From: Acinetobacter defluvii | Lineage (GTDB): Bacteria; Pseudomonadota; Gammaproteobacteria; Pseudomonadales; Moraxellaceae | Direction: 5' to 3' | DNA: 64,000 nucleotides | Assembly (NCBI RefSeq): GCF_001704615.3 | Contig: NZ_CP029397.2 | Coordinates: 2,666,001 to 2,730,000, forward strand | Shown here: piece by piece, positions 30,535-39,891 of the stretch | How positions within the stretch are numbered: the first letter of the stretch is position 1 | Layout of the letters: the number at the start of each line of letters is the position of its first letter | Notes under the pieces: generated by a model | What the model saw: only the letters and a program-made list of their open reading frames with translations | Told to the model about the DNA's origin: nothing | The model's database searches: none | Position numbers and translations under genes: made by a program

Positions 30535-31767
30535 ATGAATCGTCGTGTTGTGATTACGGGTATGGGAATCAACTCATGTATCGGAAACACCTTAGCAGAT
30601 GTGACCCATTCTTTACAAAATGGAATTTCAGGCACACGTCATAATCCGACTTATGAAGAACTCAATTTTAAAAGCCATGTCAGTGCTGCTGCTGAACAAG
30701 ATTTTGATGGGATTGACCGTAAACTAAAACGTTTCATGGGTGTATGTGCCATGTATGCCTACAATGCTGCGGTGGCTGCGGTTGAACATGCGGGTTTAAC
30801 CCCAGAACAACTAGGCGGCAATCCTCGTTACGGTATCGCAGGCGGTTCAGGCGGAAACTCAACTGCTTCTGTGGCTGAAATGGTTAAGCTGCTTGAAGAA
30901 AAAGGCGCACGTAAAATCGGTCCTTTTTTTGTGCCACGTAACATGTCAAACACCATCACGGCAAATGTCGGTGTAGCATTTAAATTACAAGGTGTAGCAC
31001 ACTCGATTACCAGTGCTTGTGCAACTTCTGCGGATGCAATCGGTTATGCATACAACCTGATTCAACTTGGTAAACAAGATTTAATGCTTGCAGGTGGTGG
31101 TGAAGAAGATCATTGGTCACAAAGTTTATTGTTCGATGCAATGGGGGCGCTTTGTTCTAAATACAACGACACACCTGAAACTGCTTCACGTCCATACTCT
31201 GCGGATCGTGATGGTTTCGTGATCGCAGGTGGTGGTGGTTTTGTGGTACTTGAGTCCCTTGAACATGCGCAAGCACGTGGTGCTAACATCCTTGCAGAAG
31301 TTGTGGCATATGCTGCCAATTCTGACGGTGCGGATATGGTTGCACCATCAGGTGAAGGTGCAACACGTTGTATCTTGATGGCACTAGATGAAGCAAAACA
31401 GCATGGCGTAGACAAAGTTGACTATGTTAATACGCATGGTACATCGACACCAGCAGGTGACGTAACTGAACTTAAAGCGATGGAGCGTGCATTTGGTGAA
31501 GGTCTAGTGCCACCCCTTAGCTCAACCAAGTCAATGACAGGTCATAGCTTAGGTGCTGCAGGTGTACAAGAAGCGATTTATTCTATTCTCATGATGCAAA
31601 ATGACTTTATTGCACCAAACATTAATGTGACAGAATTAGATGAAGGTGCAAAAGGTTATGACATCGTACTTGAAAAACGTGACGCAAAACTGAATACTGT
31701 AATGAGTAACAGTTTCGGTTTTGGCGGTGTTAATGCTTGCCTCATTTTCAAAAAATGGGAAGGCTAA
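30535..31767 (+). CDS. fabB: Beta-ketoacyl-ACP synthase I
   Basis: FabB performs the condensing steps of fatty-acid synthesis, including the one needed for unsaturated chains. The 410 residues show the catalytic cysteine at 162 in TSACATSAD, the first histidine in NTHGTSTPAGD and the second in STKSMTGHSLGAAG. MNRRVVITGMGINSCIGN is the FabB-type start, and the protein ends SNSFGFGGVNACLIFKKWEG. AAAGGA precedes the ATG. TTGACC at 30401 could be a -35 box, but the matching -10 is poor. It is unrelated to the two ketosynthases of the pigment cluster. A strong hairpin without T-run separates it from hemJ. Confidence 0.95.
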   Translation: MNRRVVITGMGINSCIGNTLADVTHSLQNGISGTRHNPTYEELNFKSHVSAAAEQDFDGIDRKLKRFMGVCAMYAYNAAVAAVEHAGLTPEQLGGNPRYGIAGGSGGNSTASVAEMVKLLEEKGARKIGPFFVPRNMSNTITANVGVAFKLQGVAHSITSACATSADAIGYAYNLIQLGKQDLMLAGGGEEDHWSQSLLFDAMGALCSKYNDTPETASRPYSADRDGFVIAGGGGFVVLESLEHAQARGANILAEVVAYAANSDGADMVAPSGEGATRCILMALDEAKQHGVDKVDYVNTHGTSTPAGDVTELKAMERAFGEGLVPPLSSTKSMTGHSLGAAGVQEAIYSILMMQNDFIAPNINVTELDEGAKGYDIVLEKRDAKLNTVMSNSFGFGGVNACLIFKKWEG

Positions 31768-31775
31768 TTTGAAAT

Positions 31776-31806
31776 TGGTTGACCTATTACAACAGTAGGT
31801 CAACCA
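31776..31806 (+). other. Hairpin between fabB and hemJ
   Basis: TGGTTGACCTA and TAGGTCAACCA form an exact 11-base-pair stem around a nine-base loop, ten bases after the fabB stop. No T-run follows, so it may protect the fabB transcript 3' end or act as an operator rather than terminate. Confidence 0.5.
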
Positions 31807-31839
31807 CTTCCGCACTGCCCTTTATACAAGGGTAATTTG

Positions 31840-32292
31840 ATGGATGCTCCTTCTGACGCTTTCCTCTGGGTAAAAGCATTTCATATTATTGCAGTGGTCT
31901 GTTGGTTTGCTGCATTGTTTTATCTCCCACGCCTCTATGTCTACCATGCGATGAGCGATGATGCGGTAAGTCATCAACGCTTTGAAGTGATGGAACGCAA
32001 ATTATATCGTGGCATCATGTGGCCCTCGATGATTATCACGTTGATTACCGCCCATTTTTTGGTGGATTGGGGAGATGCAACCCGTCATTATCACGAAGCA
32101 CTTTGGTTCTATCTTAAAGTGGGTTTAGTCGGCTTATTGGTCATTTACCACTTGGTTTGTGGCTATTATCGTAAGAAACTGATTGAAAATGCACATTATA
32201 AATCGCATAAATTTTGGCGATTTTTTAATGAAATGCCAACGGTTATTTTACTGGCTGTTGTGATTTTAGTGGTAGTTAAACCTACATTTTAA
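31840..32292 (+). CDS. hemJ: Protoporphyrinogen IX oxidase HemJ
   Basis: HemJ oxidises protoporphyrinogen to protoporphyrin IX in heme synthesis in bacteria lacking HemG or HemY. The 150-residue inner-membrane protein has about four hydrophobic helices and the family pattern FLWVKAFHIIAVVCWFAALFYLPRLYVYH, RKLYRGIMWPSMI, and W..YHEALWFYLKVGLVGLLVIYHLVCG. The late RFFNEMPTVILL is also conserved. The ATG at 31840 with AAGGG upstream is chosen over the TTG at 31837. It follows fabB by 72 bases across a hairpin and has its own terminator. Confidence 0.92.
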   Translation: MDAPSDAFLWVKAFHIIAVVCWFAALFYLPRLYVYHAMSDDAVSHQRFEVMERKLYRGIMWPSMIITLITAHFLVDWGDATRHYHEALWFYLKVGLVGLLVIYHLVCGYYRKKLIENAHYKSHKFWRFFNEMPTVILLAVVILVVVKPTF

Positions 32293-32307
32293 TTCATGGA
32301 AAATCTA

Positions 32308-32334
32308 AACCAATTCTTTTTAGAATTGGTTTTC
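32308..32334 (+). terminator. Intrinsic terminator of hemJ
   Basis: AACCAATTCT-TTTT-AGAATTGGTT is a perfect ten-base-pair stem with a TTTT loop, 15 bases after the stop, followed by further T residues. Confidence 0.85.
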
Positions 32335-32490
32335 TAAAGATTATCACAGTGCCTTTAATTTCTGAGTAATTAAAATAATCTGAGTTCGAAGTAGAATTTC
32401 ACCCAAAATTTGATAAGACTCTGGCATGATTTTCTCTTATCTCTATAAAATTATAAAAATATTCCATCGAACTCACATTAAAATAACGTC

Positions 32491-33603
32491 TTACTGAAAC
32501 TGAGTAAAAAGCTCTTTAAAAGCATGTGGTTGACAGCGTAAATATTGCGGTGCAATTTCAACTTTCTCACCTAAAGCTGCCGCTGCATGCCAAGGCCAAC
32601 GTGGATCATATAAAATTGCACGTGCCAGCCCAATCGCATCTGCTTGATGATTGTGCAAAATATCTTCCGCCTGTTGAGGTTCAGTGATTAAACCTACTGC
32701 AATCACAGGAATATTCACATGCTTTTTAATTTGATTTGCAAAAGGAACTTGATAGTTTGCACCCAGTTTAATTTTTTGTTGAGCATGTAAACCACCTGAA
32801 GAGGCATGAATATAGACTGCGCCTAATTGTTCCAAAGCTTTAGAAATTCCTACACTAGACTCTATGTTCCAACCGCCCTCTTCATCCATCCAATCACTGG
32901 CTGAAATACGCACCCCAATCGGATAATCCTCTGGAACAACTGCTTTAATTGCGCTAAACACTTCTAAGCTCAGACGGATGCGATTCTCAAAACCTCCCCC
33001 ATACTCATCAGTCCGTAGATTTGATAAGGGTGACATAAATTGATGCAACAAATAACCATGTGCTGCATGGATTTCAATCAAGTCAAAGCCAGCATCTACT
33101 GCACGTTTGGCTGCTGTTGCAAAGTCTGCAATCACCTGTTGAATTTCATCTATGGTCAGCGCATGCGGTAGAATATCCCCTTGGTTAAATGCAATCTCAC
33201 TGGCTGAAACTGTTTGCCATCCCAAAGCATGATCTTGTGCAATCTGCCCTTTACCTAACCACGGCTTATCTGTAGAGGCTTTACGCCCTGCGTGTGCCAA
33301 TTGCACACCAAAAGGCATGGGTGAAATAGTTTTTACTTTTTGCAAAATTGCTTTGAGTTGCGCACGTTGTAAGTCATTCCATAAACCTATATCTGCATAA
33401 CTAATACGCCCTTGAGCCTGTACCGCAGTTGCCTCAACAATACATAAGCCTGCACCCGACAAAGCATAATTCGCCCATTGCTGTTCATGCCAATAGCTGA
33501 CTTCACCCTGTTCATTTGCTGAGTATTGACACATAGGTGCGATCACAATTTTATTCTTCAGTTTGAGTGTGCCAAATTGAATCGGTTGAAATAATAACGA
33601 CAT
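32491..33603 (-). CDS. Old yellow enzyme-family NADH:flavin oxidoreductase (YqjM-like)
   Basis: This 370-residue TIM-barrel FMN enzyme reduces activated C=C bonds with NAD(P)H. APMCQYSANEQGEVSYWH places a cysteine where YqjM-type enzymes tune FMN. GVQLAHAGRKAS, DLIEIHAAHGYLLHQFMSPLSNLRTDEYGG (with the substrate-binding HAAH pair) and the late DAIGLARAILYDPRWPW are all typical of the YqjM subgroup. The physiological substrate is unknown. GGGAG lies upstream of the ATG at 33603. It is monocistronic, convergent with hemJ and divergent from mutM. Confidence 0.92.
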   Translation of the reverse strand: MSLLFQPIQFGTLKLKNKIVIAPMCQYSANEQGEVSYWHEQQWANYALSGAGLCIVEATAVQAQGRISYADIGLWNDLQRAQLKAILQKVKTISPMPFGVQLAHAGRKASTDKPWLGKGQIAQDHALGWQTVSASEIAFNQGDILPHALTIDEIQQVIADFATAAKRAVDAGFDLIEIHAAHGYLLHQFMSPLSNLRTDEYGGGFENRIRLSLEVFSAIKAVVPEDYPIGVRISASDWMDEEGGWNIESSVGISKALEQLGAVYIHASSGGLHAQQKIKLGANYQVPFANQIKKHVNIPVIAVGLITEPQQAEDILHNHQADAIGLARAILYDPRWPWHAAAALGEKVEIAPQYLRCQPHAFKELFTQFQ

Positions 33604-33909
33604 GCAAAACTCCCTTATAAATTTGCTATGGCAAGCGACCCTTTAATTTAACCCGTATAAGTTAAAAAATAACTGCCTATTTCCATCATTTACACTCACT
33701 CAACCAATATAGGGTTTATCAAATAAATTATCTACTGAGGTATATATTTTGAATTTTTAGTTAATATTTAACATATAAAAAGCTTGATCAACTCTTCAGA
33801 TCAAACATTTCATTTAAAGTAAAATGGTAACTGAGATGTTAAGCTTCCTTGAAAAACCAAACTTGACTACAATATTGATTTGGTCACTCTCCTGATTGTC
33901 TGAATATTT
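33604..33909. other. Intergenic region of 306 bases between OYE gene and mutM
   Basis: The region is AT-rich and non-coding and must hold both divergent promoters. A short inverted repeat TTGATC-N9-GATCAA is visible near 33783-33803. I see no confident promoter pair, RNA gene or repeat. Confidence 0.5.
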
Positions 33910-34761
33910 ATGCCTGAATTACCTGAAGTTGAAACGACGAAAGTCAGCCTATTTCCTTTGCTAAATCAAAAAGTGAAATCTGTGCATATACGAGAATCTC
34001 GTTTACGTTGGGCAATTCCTGATGATATTTCAAAATTAGTCGGGCAAACGCTACTTCAGCTAGATCGCCGTTCTAAATATATTTTGGCAACCTTTGAACA
34101 AGACAGCATGCTTTGGCATTTGGGTATGTCTGGTAGTTTTCGGCTGTGTGAGGCAGAGGAAGAACTACGCAAGCATGATCACCTGATTATTGACTTTGAA
34201 GATATTCAACTGCGTTATCATGATCCTAGACGATTTGGTTGTATTTTATGGTTAGATGAGCATTCTCAAACCAAACTGATTGATACGCTTGGACCTGAGC
34301 CTTTAAGTGAAGATTTTAATGCGCAATATTTAGCAGAGAAATTAAAAAGTAAAAATGTTGGAATTAAAGTCGCAATCATGGACAACCATGTTGTGGTGGG
34401 CGTAGGGAATATTTATGCGACCGAAAGTTTATTTCATCTTGGCATTCATCCAGCCCAGCCAGCATCAAGTTTAAGCTCATTACAAATTCAGCAACTCGTT
34501 ATTGAAATTAAACGTATTTTAAAACAAGCGATTGATTTAGGTGGTTCTACCTTACGTGACTATAGCAATGCGATGGGGGAAAATGGTTATTTTCAACAAA
34601 CACTTTTAGCTTATGGTCGTGCAGGTGAAATGTGCGTAAATTGTGAAACAACCTTAGAAAATATAAAACTAGGACAACGTGCAAGTGTGTTTTGTCCACA
34701 ATGCCAACCTTTAAAGAAAGTAAAAACTGTAAAGAAAATTTCGACAGGTAAAACCCAATGA
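33910..34761 (+). CDS. mutM: Formamidopyrimidine-DNA glycosylase
   Basis: MutM removes 8-oxoguanine and formamidopyrimidines from DNA and cleaves the abasic strand. The mature N-terminus PELPEVET supplies the catalytic proline and glutamate. RRSKYILATF holds the beta-hairpin lysine, and NHVVVGVGNIYATESLFHLGIHP the helix-two-turn-helix. The zinc finger CVNCETTLENIKLGQRASVFC-PQC is complete. A basic tail of about 17 residues after the finger (KKVKTVKKISTGKTQ) is an extension. No good Shine-Dalgarno precedes the ATG. The stop overlaps the parvulin gene by four bases. Confidence 0.96.
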   Translation: MPELPEVETTKVSLFPLLNQKVKSVHIRESRLRWAIPDDISKLVGQTLLQLDRRSKYILATFEQDSMLWHLGMSGSFRLCEAEEELRKHDHLIIDFEDIQLRYHDPRRFGCILWLDEHSQTKLIDTLGPEPLSEDFNAQYLAEKLKSKNVGIKVAIMDNHVVVGVGNIYATESLFHLGIHPAQPASSLSSLQIQQLVIEIKRILKQAIDLGGSTLRDYSNAMGENGYFQQTLLAYGRAGEMCVNCETTLENIKLGQRASVFCPQCQPLKKVKTVKKISTGKTQ

Positions 34762-35042
34762 AAACTGCAATTGTTCGACATATTTTGGTGAAAGATAAAG
34801 ACCTAGCCCAACAGTTAAAACAAAAAATATTGGATGGTGCTGACTTTACTAAAATCGCAAAACAACATTCTACTTGTAACTCTGCCAAACGTGGTGGAGA
34901 ACTTGGTGAAGTGAAAAAAGGGGATTTGGTTGCTCCCATCGACAAAGCCGTTTTTAGTTTGGCTGAACGTGAATTACATGGACCAATCAAAAGCCAATTT
35001 GGTTTTCATTTACTCGAAATAAAATTCCGCATGGACTTTTAA
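34758..35042 (+). CDS. ppiC: Parvulin-type peptidyl-prolyl cis-trans isomerase
   Basis: This 94-residue single-domain parvulin catalyses proline isomerisation. It shows ARHILV-type sequence (VRHILVKDKDLAQQLKQKI), then HSTCNSAKRGGELGEVKKGDLVAPIDKAVF and the closing GPIKSQFGFHLLEI, matching small cytosolic PpiC. No signal peptide is present. Its ATG overlaps the mutM stop, so translation is probably coupled; a functional link with DNA repair is not implied. Confidence 0.92.
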   Translation: MKTAIVRHILVKDKDLAQQLKQKILDGADFTKIAKQHSTCNSAKRGGELGEVKKGDLVAPIDKAVFSLAERELHGPIKSQFGFHLLEIKFRMDF

Positions 35043-35060
35043 AATTAAACTGAAAATAAA

Positions 35061-35693
35061 TTAAGGACTTTGTTCTATGCTTTTATAGTTTTGAATAAAG
35101 TCTGCATATTCATTGATGTAATCTCTAAACATTTCTGCACGTGTAGCAAAGTAAAAGATCTCATTGCCATGTCTAACAATATTTTCAGGTGTTTTACCAT
35201 TACAAAAACCATGATTTGAAAAAACTGCTGATTTTAATGTGGTGAAATGTTGAATCGCTTGTGCTTCATCATCGAATCCAAAAACTAACATGGTAAAATC
35301 TGGGAAATAATTTTTCTTTTCACCAATACCCACTTTACTTTTAGCATTATAAACTCGTAGTCCTTCGCCTTTCACTTGGATCACTTTATTCAGATCACAA
35401 TCATTTTCTGACCAAGTTTTACCACTTTCATTTTCAAATAACTCAAACTGATTTTTTAATAACTCGGTCTGCAAGGCATTCATCAGTATTTCATTTTCAT
35501 CAATATTGTTAGCTTCTATCGTTTCATAGCTTGTATCTTGATTAGGAATGTCTTTAAAAGTAAGTCCTTGATAGCTGCTGTCATTGTCAGCATTTGCCAG
35601 TTGATTTTTTTCTTGTTCTATTTTATTGGTTCCAGGTTCAGCACATGCAACCAAACTCAATATAAATATGCTTAAAATGAGTCGTTTGCGCAT
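35061..35693 (-). CDS. Predicted lipoprotein of unknown function
   Basis: This 210-residue protein starts MRKRLILSIFILSLVACAEPG, a lipoprotein signal with lipobox LVAC; the residue after Cys is Ala, consistent with outer-membrane sorting. The mature part is acidic and asparagine-rich, then forms one globular domain of about 130 residues containing two cysteines (ENDCDLNKV; NHGFCNGKT). I recognise no family. The ATG at 35693 is preferred over upstream frames because the signal peptide begins there and GAGGGA precedes it. It lies between ppiC and mscL, behind the mscL terminator. Confidence 0.7.
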   Translation of the reverse strand: MRKRLILSIFILSLVACAEPGTNKIEQEKNQLANADNDSSYQGLTFKDIPNQDTSYETIEANNIDENEILMNALQTELLKNQFELFENESGKTWSENDCDLNKVIQVKGEGLRVYNAKSKVGIGEKKNYFPDFTMLVFGFDDEAQAIQHFTTLKSAVFSNHGFCNGKTPENIVRHGNEIFYFATRAEMFRDYINEYADFIQNYKSIEQSP

Positions 35694-35734
35694 GATCTCA
35701 TTTCCCTCGTAAATAACCAATTGCATAGTACACA

Positions 35735-35762
35735 CAAAAAACGGTACCTGAAAGTACCGTTT
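35735..35762 (-). terminator. Intrinsic terminator of mscL
   Basis: On the minus strand AAACGGTAC-TTTCAG-GTACCGTTT is followed by a T-run. It lies 27 bases after the mscL stop. Confidence 0.87.
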
Positions 35763-35788
35763 AATTTTTCAATAATTTTTTTCTAAAC

Positions 35789-36214
35789 TTATTGACGCTT
35801 TTTCAATTCATCACGAATTTCACGTAACAATTCAATATCTTCTGGTGTTGCAGCAGGTGCTGCCTCTACAGGTTTACGGATACGGTTCAAGAATTTAACC
35901 AACAAGAAAACCACCCAAGCCAAGATCAAGAAGTTTAAGAAGATTGTAATAAAATTACCATATGTTAAAACATTAACACCTGCTTTTGTAAGTTCATCTA
36001 AAGATGTTAAGTTGTTTGGATTGTCTCCCAGTACAAAAAACTTCTGTGTGAAATCAACACCGCCACCTGTAATGACCGTGATTAATGGCATAATGATATC
36101 TTTTACCAATGAATCAATGATTTTACCAAAAGCACCACCGATGATCACACCGATTGCCATGTCCATCATATTGCCTTTTACAGCAAACTCTTTAAATTCT
36201 TGAATAATACTCAT
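35789..36214 (-). CDS. mscL: Large-conductance mechanosensitive channel
   Basis: MscL opens under membrane tension to release solutes during osmotic downshock. The 141-residue protein has the N-terminal amphipathic helix [32 protein letters not shown] leading into TM1. A periplasmic loop follows, with [13 protein letters not shown], then TM2 ([22 protein letters not shown]) and a charged C-terminal helix bundle [13 protein letters not shown]. Length and order are standard. It has its own terminator. Confidence 0.97.
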   Translation of the reverse strand: MSIIQEFKEFAVKGNMMDMAIGVIIGGAFGKIIDSLVKDIIMPLITVITGGGVDFTQKFFVLGDNPNNLTSLDELTKAGVNVLTYGNFITIFLNFLILAWVVFLLVKFLNRIRKPVEAAPAATPEDIELLREIRDELKKRQ

Positions 36215-36344
36215 GTGATCGCTCCAACATAGGAATTTTTATGGCTGTATTTTAATGTGATGTTTATTACATTAGTTATTTAAAATACAATTCCACCTAA
36301 TTTACTTGGTTTTTTGAAAATCCCAAATATCTGTTTACATTTTA

Positions 36345-36378
36345 TAAAAAAAACCGCAACTTTGACAAATTGCGGCTT
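36345..36378 (-). terminator. Intrinsic terminator of typA
   Basis: On the minus strand GCCGCAA and TTGCGG pair around an A/T-rich loop and are followed by eight T residues, about 30 bases after the typA stop. Confidence 0.82.
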
Positions 36379-36406
36379 TGCTTCGAAAGAATGAAATTTC
36401 TAAAAA

Positions 36407-38245
36407 TTACATACCACGTGCAGCACGTTTACGCTCATTTTCAGTTAAGTATTTTTTACGAATACGTACTGATTTAGGAGTTACTTCAACCAATTCATCA
36501 TCTTCAATAAACTCTAAAGCTTGTTCAAGCGTAAATTTGATTGCAGGTGTTAAGGTTAATGCTTCATCTGTACCCGATGCACGCATATTCGTTAACTGTT
36601 TTGCTTTGGTTGGATTCACAGTCATGTCATCTGAACGAGAGTTCATACCCACGATCATCCCTTCATATACTTCCAATTGTGGTTCAGCAAATAGACGACC
36701 ACGATCTTGGAGTGTGAACAATGCAAATGCTAAACAAGTACCATTAACCATTGAGATCAACACACCATTTTGACGTTTCGCTACTTGACCTGCTTTCGCT
36801 GGACCATAGTGAGAGAAACTTGAAGTCATGATCCCTGTACCTGAAGTAATGGTCATGAATTCAGAACGGAAACCAATCAAACCACGTGAAGGAACTGTTG
36901 CTTCAATACGGATACGACCTTTACCGTCAACTTCCATATTGGTGAGTTCACCTTTACGGTTCCCCATTTGTTCCATGATTGGACCTTGATGTTGTTCATC
37001 AACGTCAAATGTTACGTTTTCGTATGGCTCTTGCATTTCACCATCGATTTCTTTCATGATCACTTGCGGACGAGATACACCCATCTCAAAACCTTCACGG
37101 CGCATGTTTTCGATCAATACAGAAAGATGAAGCTCACCACGACCAGACACTTTAAATTTATCTGGACTATCAGTATCTTCAACACGTAATGCAACGTTAT
37201 GGATCAACTCACGATCTAAACGCTCACGGATGTTACGTGAAGTCACAAATTTACCTTCACGACCCGCAAATGGAGAGTTGTTGACTTGGAATGTCATTGA
37301 TACTGTAGGTTCATCGACAGACAATGCAGGTAAAGCTTCAACATTTTTCGGATCACAAATTGTGTCAGAAATGTTTAACTCGTCCATCCCAGTAATACAT
37401 ACGATATCACCTGCAGACGCCGAATCAACATCGACACGTTCTAAACCATGATAACCCATGATTTTTAAGATACGACCATTACGTGTCTTACCTTCTTTAT
37501 CGATCACAGTCACTGGCGTATTGGTTTTCACTGAACCACGTTGGATACGACCAACACCGATAACACCTACGAAGCTGTTATAGTCAAGTGAAGAAATTTG
37601 CATTTGGAATGGACCATCAACATCAACTGCTGGTGGCTCAACGATATCTACAATTGTTTGGAACAATGGTGTCATATCTTCAGCAAGTTCTTCTGGAGAT
37701 GGACCCGCCACACCACGAAGACCAGAAGCATATACCACTGGGAAGTCTAATTGTTCATCAGTACCGCCAAGGTTGTCGAACAAATCAAATACTTGATCGA
37801 TCACCCAATCTGGACGTGCACTTGGTTTATCTACTTTGTTAATGATCACGATTGGTTTCAAACCACGTGCGAACGCTTTTTGCGTTACGAAACGTGTTTG
37901 TGGCATTGGACCTTCTTGAGAGTCAACCAAAAGAAGTACACAGTCAACCATTGACATTACACGTTCAACTTCACCACCGAAGTCTGCGTGTCCTGGGGTG
38001 TCCACGATGTTAATGCGGTATTCAGTATCTGTACGTTTGTCTAACCATTTAATTGCAGTATTTTTTGCAAGAATGGTAATACCACGTTCACTTTCAATAG
38101 CGCCAGAATCCATGACACGTTCAATCTCGCCCGCACGTTCACCGAGCGCACCTGATTGTTGTAAAAGTTTATCAACTAAAGTTGTCTTCCCGTGGTCGAC
38201 GTGAGCAATAATAGCAATATTGCGGAGAGTTTTAATATCTGACAT
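36407..38245 (-). CDS. typA: Ribosome-associated GTPase TypA/BipA
   Basis: TypA/BipA is an EF-G-like GTPase acting in 50S assembly and stress or low-temperature growth. The 612 residues begin [28 protein letters not shown] (G1), followed by DTPGHADFGGEVERVMSMVD (G3) and VINKVDKPSARPDWV (G4). The C-terminal half has SGRGELHLSVLIENMRREGFE and the BipA-specific FSHYGPAKAGQVAKRQNGVLISM. It is divergent from the NCS2 permease gene. Confidence 0.97.
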   Translation of the reverse strand: MSDIKTLRNIAIIAHVDHGKTTLVDKLLQQSGALGERAGEIERVMDSGAIESERGITILAKNTAIKWLDKRTDTEYRINIVDTPGHADFGGEVERVMSMVDCVLLLVDSQEGPMPQTRFVTQKAFARGLKPIVIINKVDKPSARPDWVIDQVFDLFDNLGGTDEQLDFPVVYASGLRGVAGPSPEELAEDMTPLFQTIVDIVEPPAVDVDGPFQMQISSLDYNSFVGVIGVGRIQRGSVKTNTPVTVIDKEGKTRNGRILKIMGYHGLERVDVDSASAGDIVCITGMDELNISDTICDPKNVEALPALSVDEPTVSMTFQVNNSPFAGREGKFVTSRNIRERLDRELIHNVALRVEDTDSPDKFKVSGRGELHLSVLIENMRREGFEMGVSRPQVIMKEIDGEMQEPYENVTFDVDEQHQGPIMEQMGNRKGELTNMEVDGKGRIRIEATVPSRGLIGFRSEFMTITSGTGIMTSSFSHYGPAKAGQVAKRQNGVLISMVNGTCLAFALFTLQDRGRLFAEPQLEVYEGMIVGMNSRSDDMTVNPTKAKQLTNMRASGTDEALTLTPAIKFTLEQALEFIEDDELVEVTPKSVRIRKKYLTENERKRAARGM

Positions 38246-38359
38246 GTAAATTCGATACGCCTAAAGTTTGAGGGCAAATTATACAGAAAAATCTTAACTT
38301 TTAGTAGTGACAGTTTATGGACAGTTACAAGTTTTTTTCACAATAGCCCGCTTTTTATT

Positions 38360-38387
38360 TTGTAAACGAGTGTAAAGAGATTAGAAT
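38360..38387 (+). promoter_or_regulatory. Candidate sigma-70 promoter of the NCS2 permease gene
   Basis: TTGTAA (38360-38365) and TAGAAT (38382-38387) are separated by 16 bases, about 33 bases before the ATG. Confidence 0.4.
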
Positions 38388-38419
38388 AGCAGCATCTTGC
38401 CGTTGTTCTCCCAATCTCC

Positions 38420-39793
38420 ATGTCCGATATAAATACCACCAAAGCCCCACAAGCAGGTCAAATTGATCTTGTTTATGGCTTAAATGATCGCCCAAAACCA
38501 CTCATTGCTTTTTTTGCCGCCTTGCAACATTTGCTTGCCATTATTGTCCCAATTGTGACCCCAGGTTTACTCATTTGTTTGGCACTTGGTGTTTCTACAC
38601 ACGATACCAACATGATTTTATCTATGTCTTTGGTGATTTCGGGCATTGCAACCTTTTTACAATGTAAAAAAATTGGTCCCTTTGGTGCAGGTTTACTGAT
38701 TGTTCAAGGTACAAGTTTTAACTTTATTGGTCCCATTATTGGAATTGGTTCTGCCATGGTTGCAGCGGGCACACCTGTAGAAGCCGTAATGGCATCTATT
38801 TTTGGTGTAGTGATTGCAGGTTCATTTATTGAAATGGGCGTGTCACGCATTTTACCTTGGGTGAAAAAACTGATTACACCATTGGTCACAGGTATTGTCG
38901 TTCTCCTCATTGGTTTGACTTTAATCAAAGAAGGTCTGATCAGTATGGGGGGAGGCTATCAAGCTATGGAAAATAAAACCTTTGCCAGTGCCGATAACTT
39001 AATTATGTCGTGCACTGTATTGGCCATTATTATTTTACTGAATCGCTTTAAAATCGTGTGGGTAAAAAGCTCAGCGATTTTAATTGCATTGGTAATGGGT
39101 TATGCACTTGCAGGCTATATGGGTTATTTAAATTTTTCAGGTTTAAAAGATGCACCTTTGGTTCAAATTCCAACACCAATGCACTTTGGTTTGAGTTTTT
39201 CTTGGAGTTTATTTATTCCAATGGCATTTATTTACCTTGTAACTTCTCTAGAAGCGATTGGTGATGTCACAGCAACCTCAAAAATTTCCAATCAACCTGT
39301 CGATGGTCCTGTGTGGATGGAGCGTATTAAAGGTGGTGTATTGGTGAATGGTGCAAACTCATTCCTTGCAGGTATTTTCAATACCTTTCCAAGCTCAGTC
39401 TTTGCTCAAAATAATGGCGTGATTCAACTGACTGGTGTTGCAAGCCGTTATGTCGGCATTTGGATTGCGATCATGCTGATCATTTTGGGTTTATTCCCTG
39501 CAGTTGCAGGTGTCATTCAAGCAGTTCCACAAGCGGTTCTCGGGGGGGCTGTCATGGTCATGTTTGGTGCGGTTGCTGCTTCAGGGATCAACATTTTGTC
39601 TGGTGTGACACTTGATCGCCGAGCTTTATTGATTATTGCGATTTCTTTAGCACTGGGTTTAGGGGTTGCACAAGTTCCCCAGATCTTAGAGCATCTTCCT
39701 GAATTACCACGTAATATTTTTAGCTCAGGTGTTGCAACAGGCGGACTTGCTGCTTTAATTTTAAATTTAGTCTTACCAGAAACTAAAAAGTAA
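38420..39793 (+). CDS. NCS2-family xanthine/uracil permease
   Basis: This 457-residue inner-membrane nucleobase:cation symporter has about 12-14 hydrophobic helices. The N-terminus LVYGLNDRPKPLIAFFAALQHLLAIIVPIVTPGL is typical of XanP-like members. QGTSFNFIGPIIGIG lies in the first repeat, and FAQNNGVIQLTGVASR gives the NCS2 signature QNxGxxxxTG. VTSLEAIGDVTATS holds the helix-8 substrate-binding glutamate. The pattern favours xanthine or urate-type over uracil transporters, but the substrate is not proven. No strong ribosome site is seen. A terminator follows. Confidence 0.88.
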   Translation: MSDINTTKAPQAGQIDLVYGLNDRPKPLIAFFAALQHLLAIIVPIVTPGLLICLALGVSTHDTNMILSMSLVISGIATFLQCKKIGPFGAGLLIVQGTSFNFIGPIIGIGSAMVAAGTPVEAVMASIFGVVIAGSFIEMGVSRILPWVKKLITPLVTGIVVLLIGLTLIKEGLISMGGGYQAMENKTFASADNLIMSCTVLAIIILLNRFKIVWVKSSAILIALVMGYALAGYMGYLNFSGLKDAPLVQIPTPMHFGLSFSWSLFIPMAFIYLVTSLEAIGDVTATSKISNQPVDGPVWMERIKGGVLVNGANSFLAGIFNTFPSSVFAQNNGVIQLTGVASRYVGIWIAIMLIILGLFPAVAGVIQAVPQAVLGGAVMVMFGAVAASGINILSGVTLDRRALLIIAISLALGLGVAQVPQILEHLPELPRNIFSSGVATGGLAALILNLVLPETKK

Positions 39794-39810
39794 TTCAGTC
39801 TTTCTTTATA

Positions 39811-39842
39811 ATGCCCAGCCGAGTCTGGGCATTTGGTTTGTT
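39811..39842 (+). terminator. Intrinsic terminator of the NCS2 permease gene
   Basis: ATGCCCAG-CCGAGT-CTGGGCAT is followed by a T-rich tract, 18 bases after the stop. Confidence 0.8.
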
Positions 39843-39891
39843 AGTGCTTCTTTTTTGAATGAAAACATACCTTTTTAATTTTTTATGATGG

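Noticed and set aside
31110..31415. Minus-strand frame opposite fabB
   Set aside because: A shadow of the fabB active-site region, with no independent evidence.
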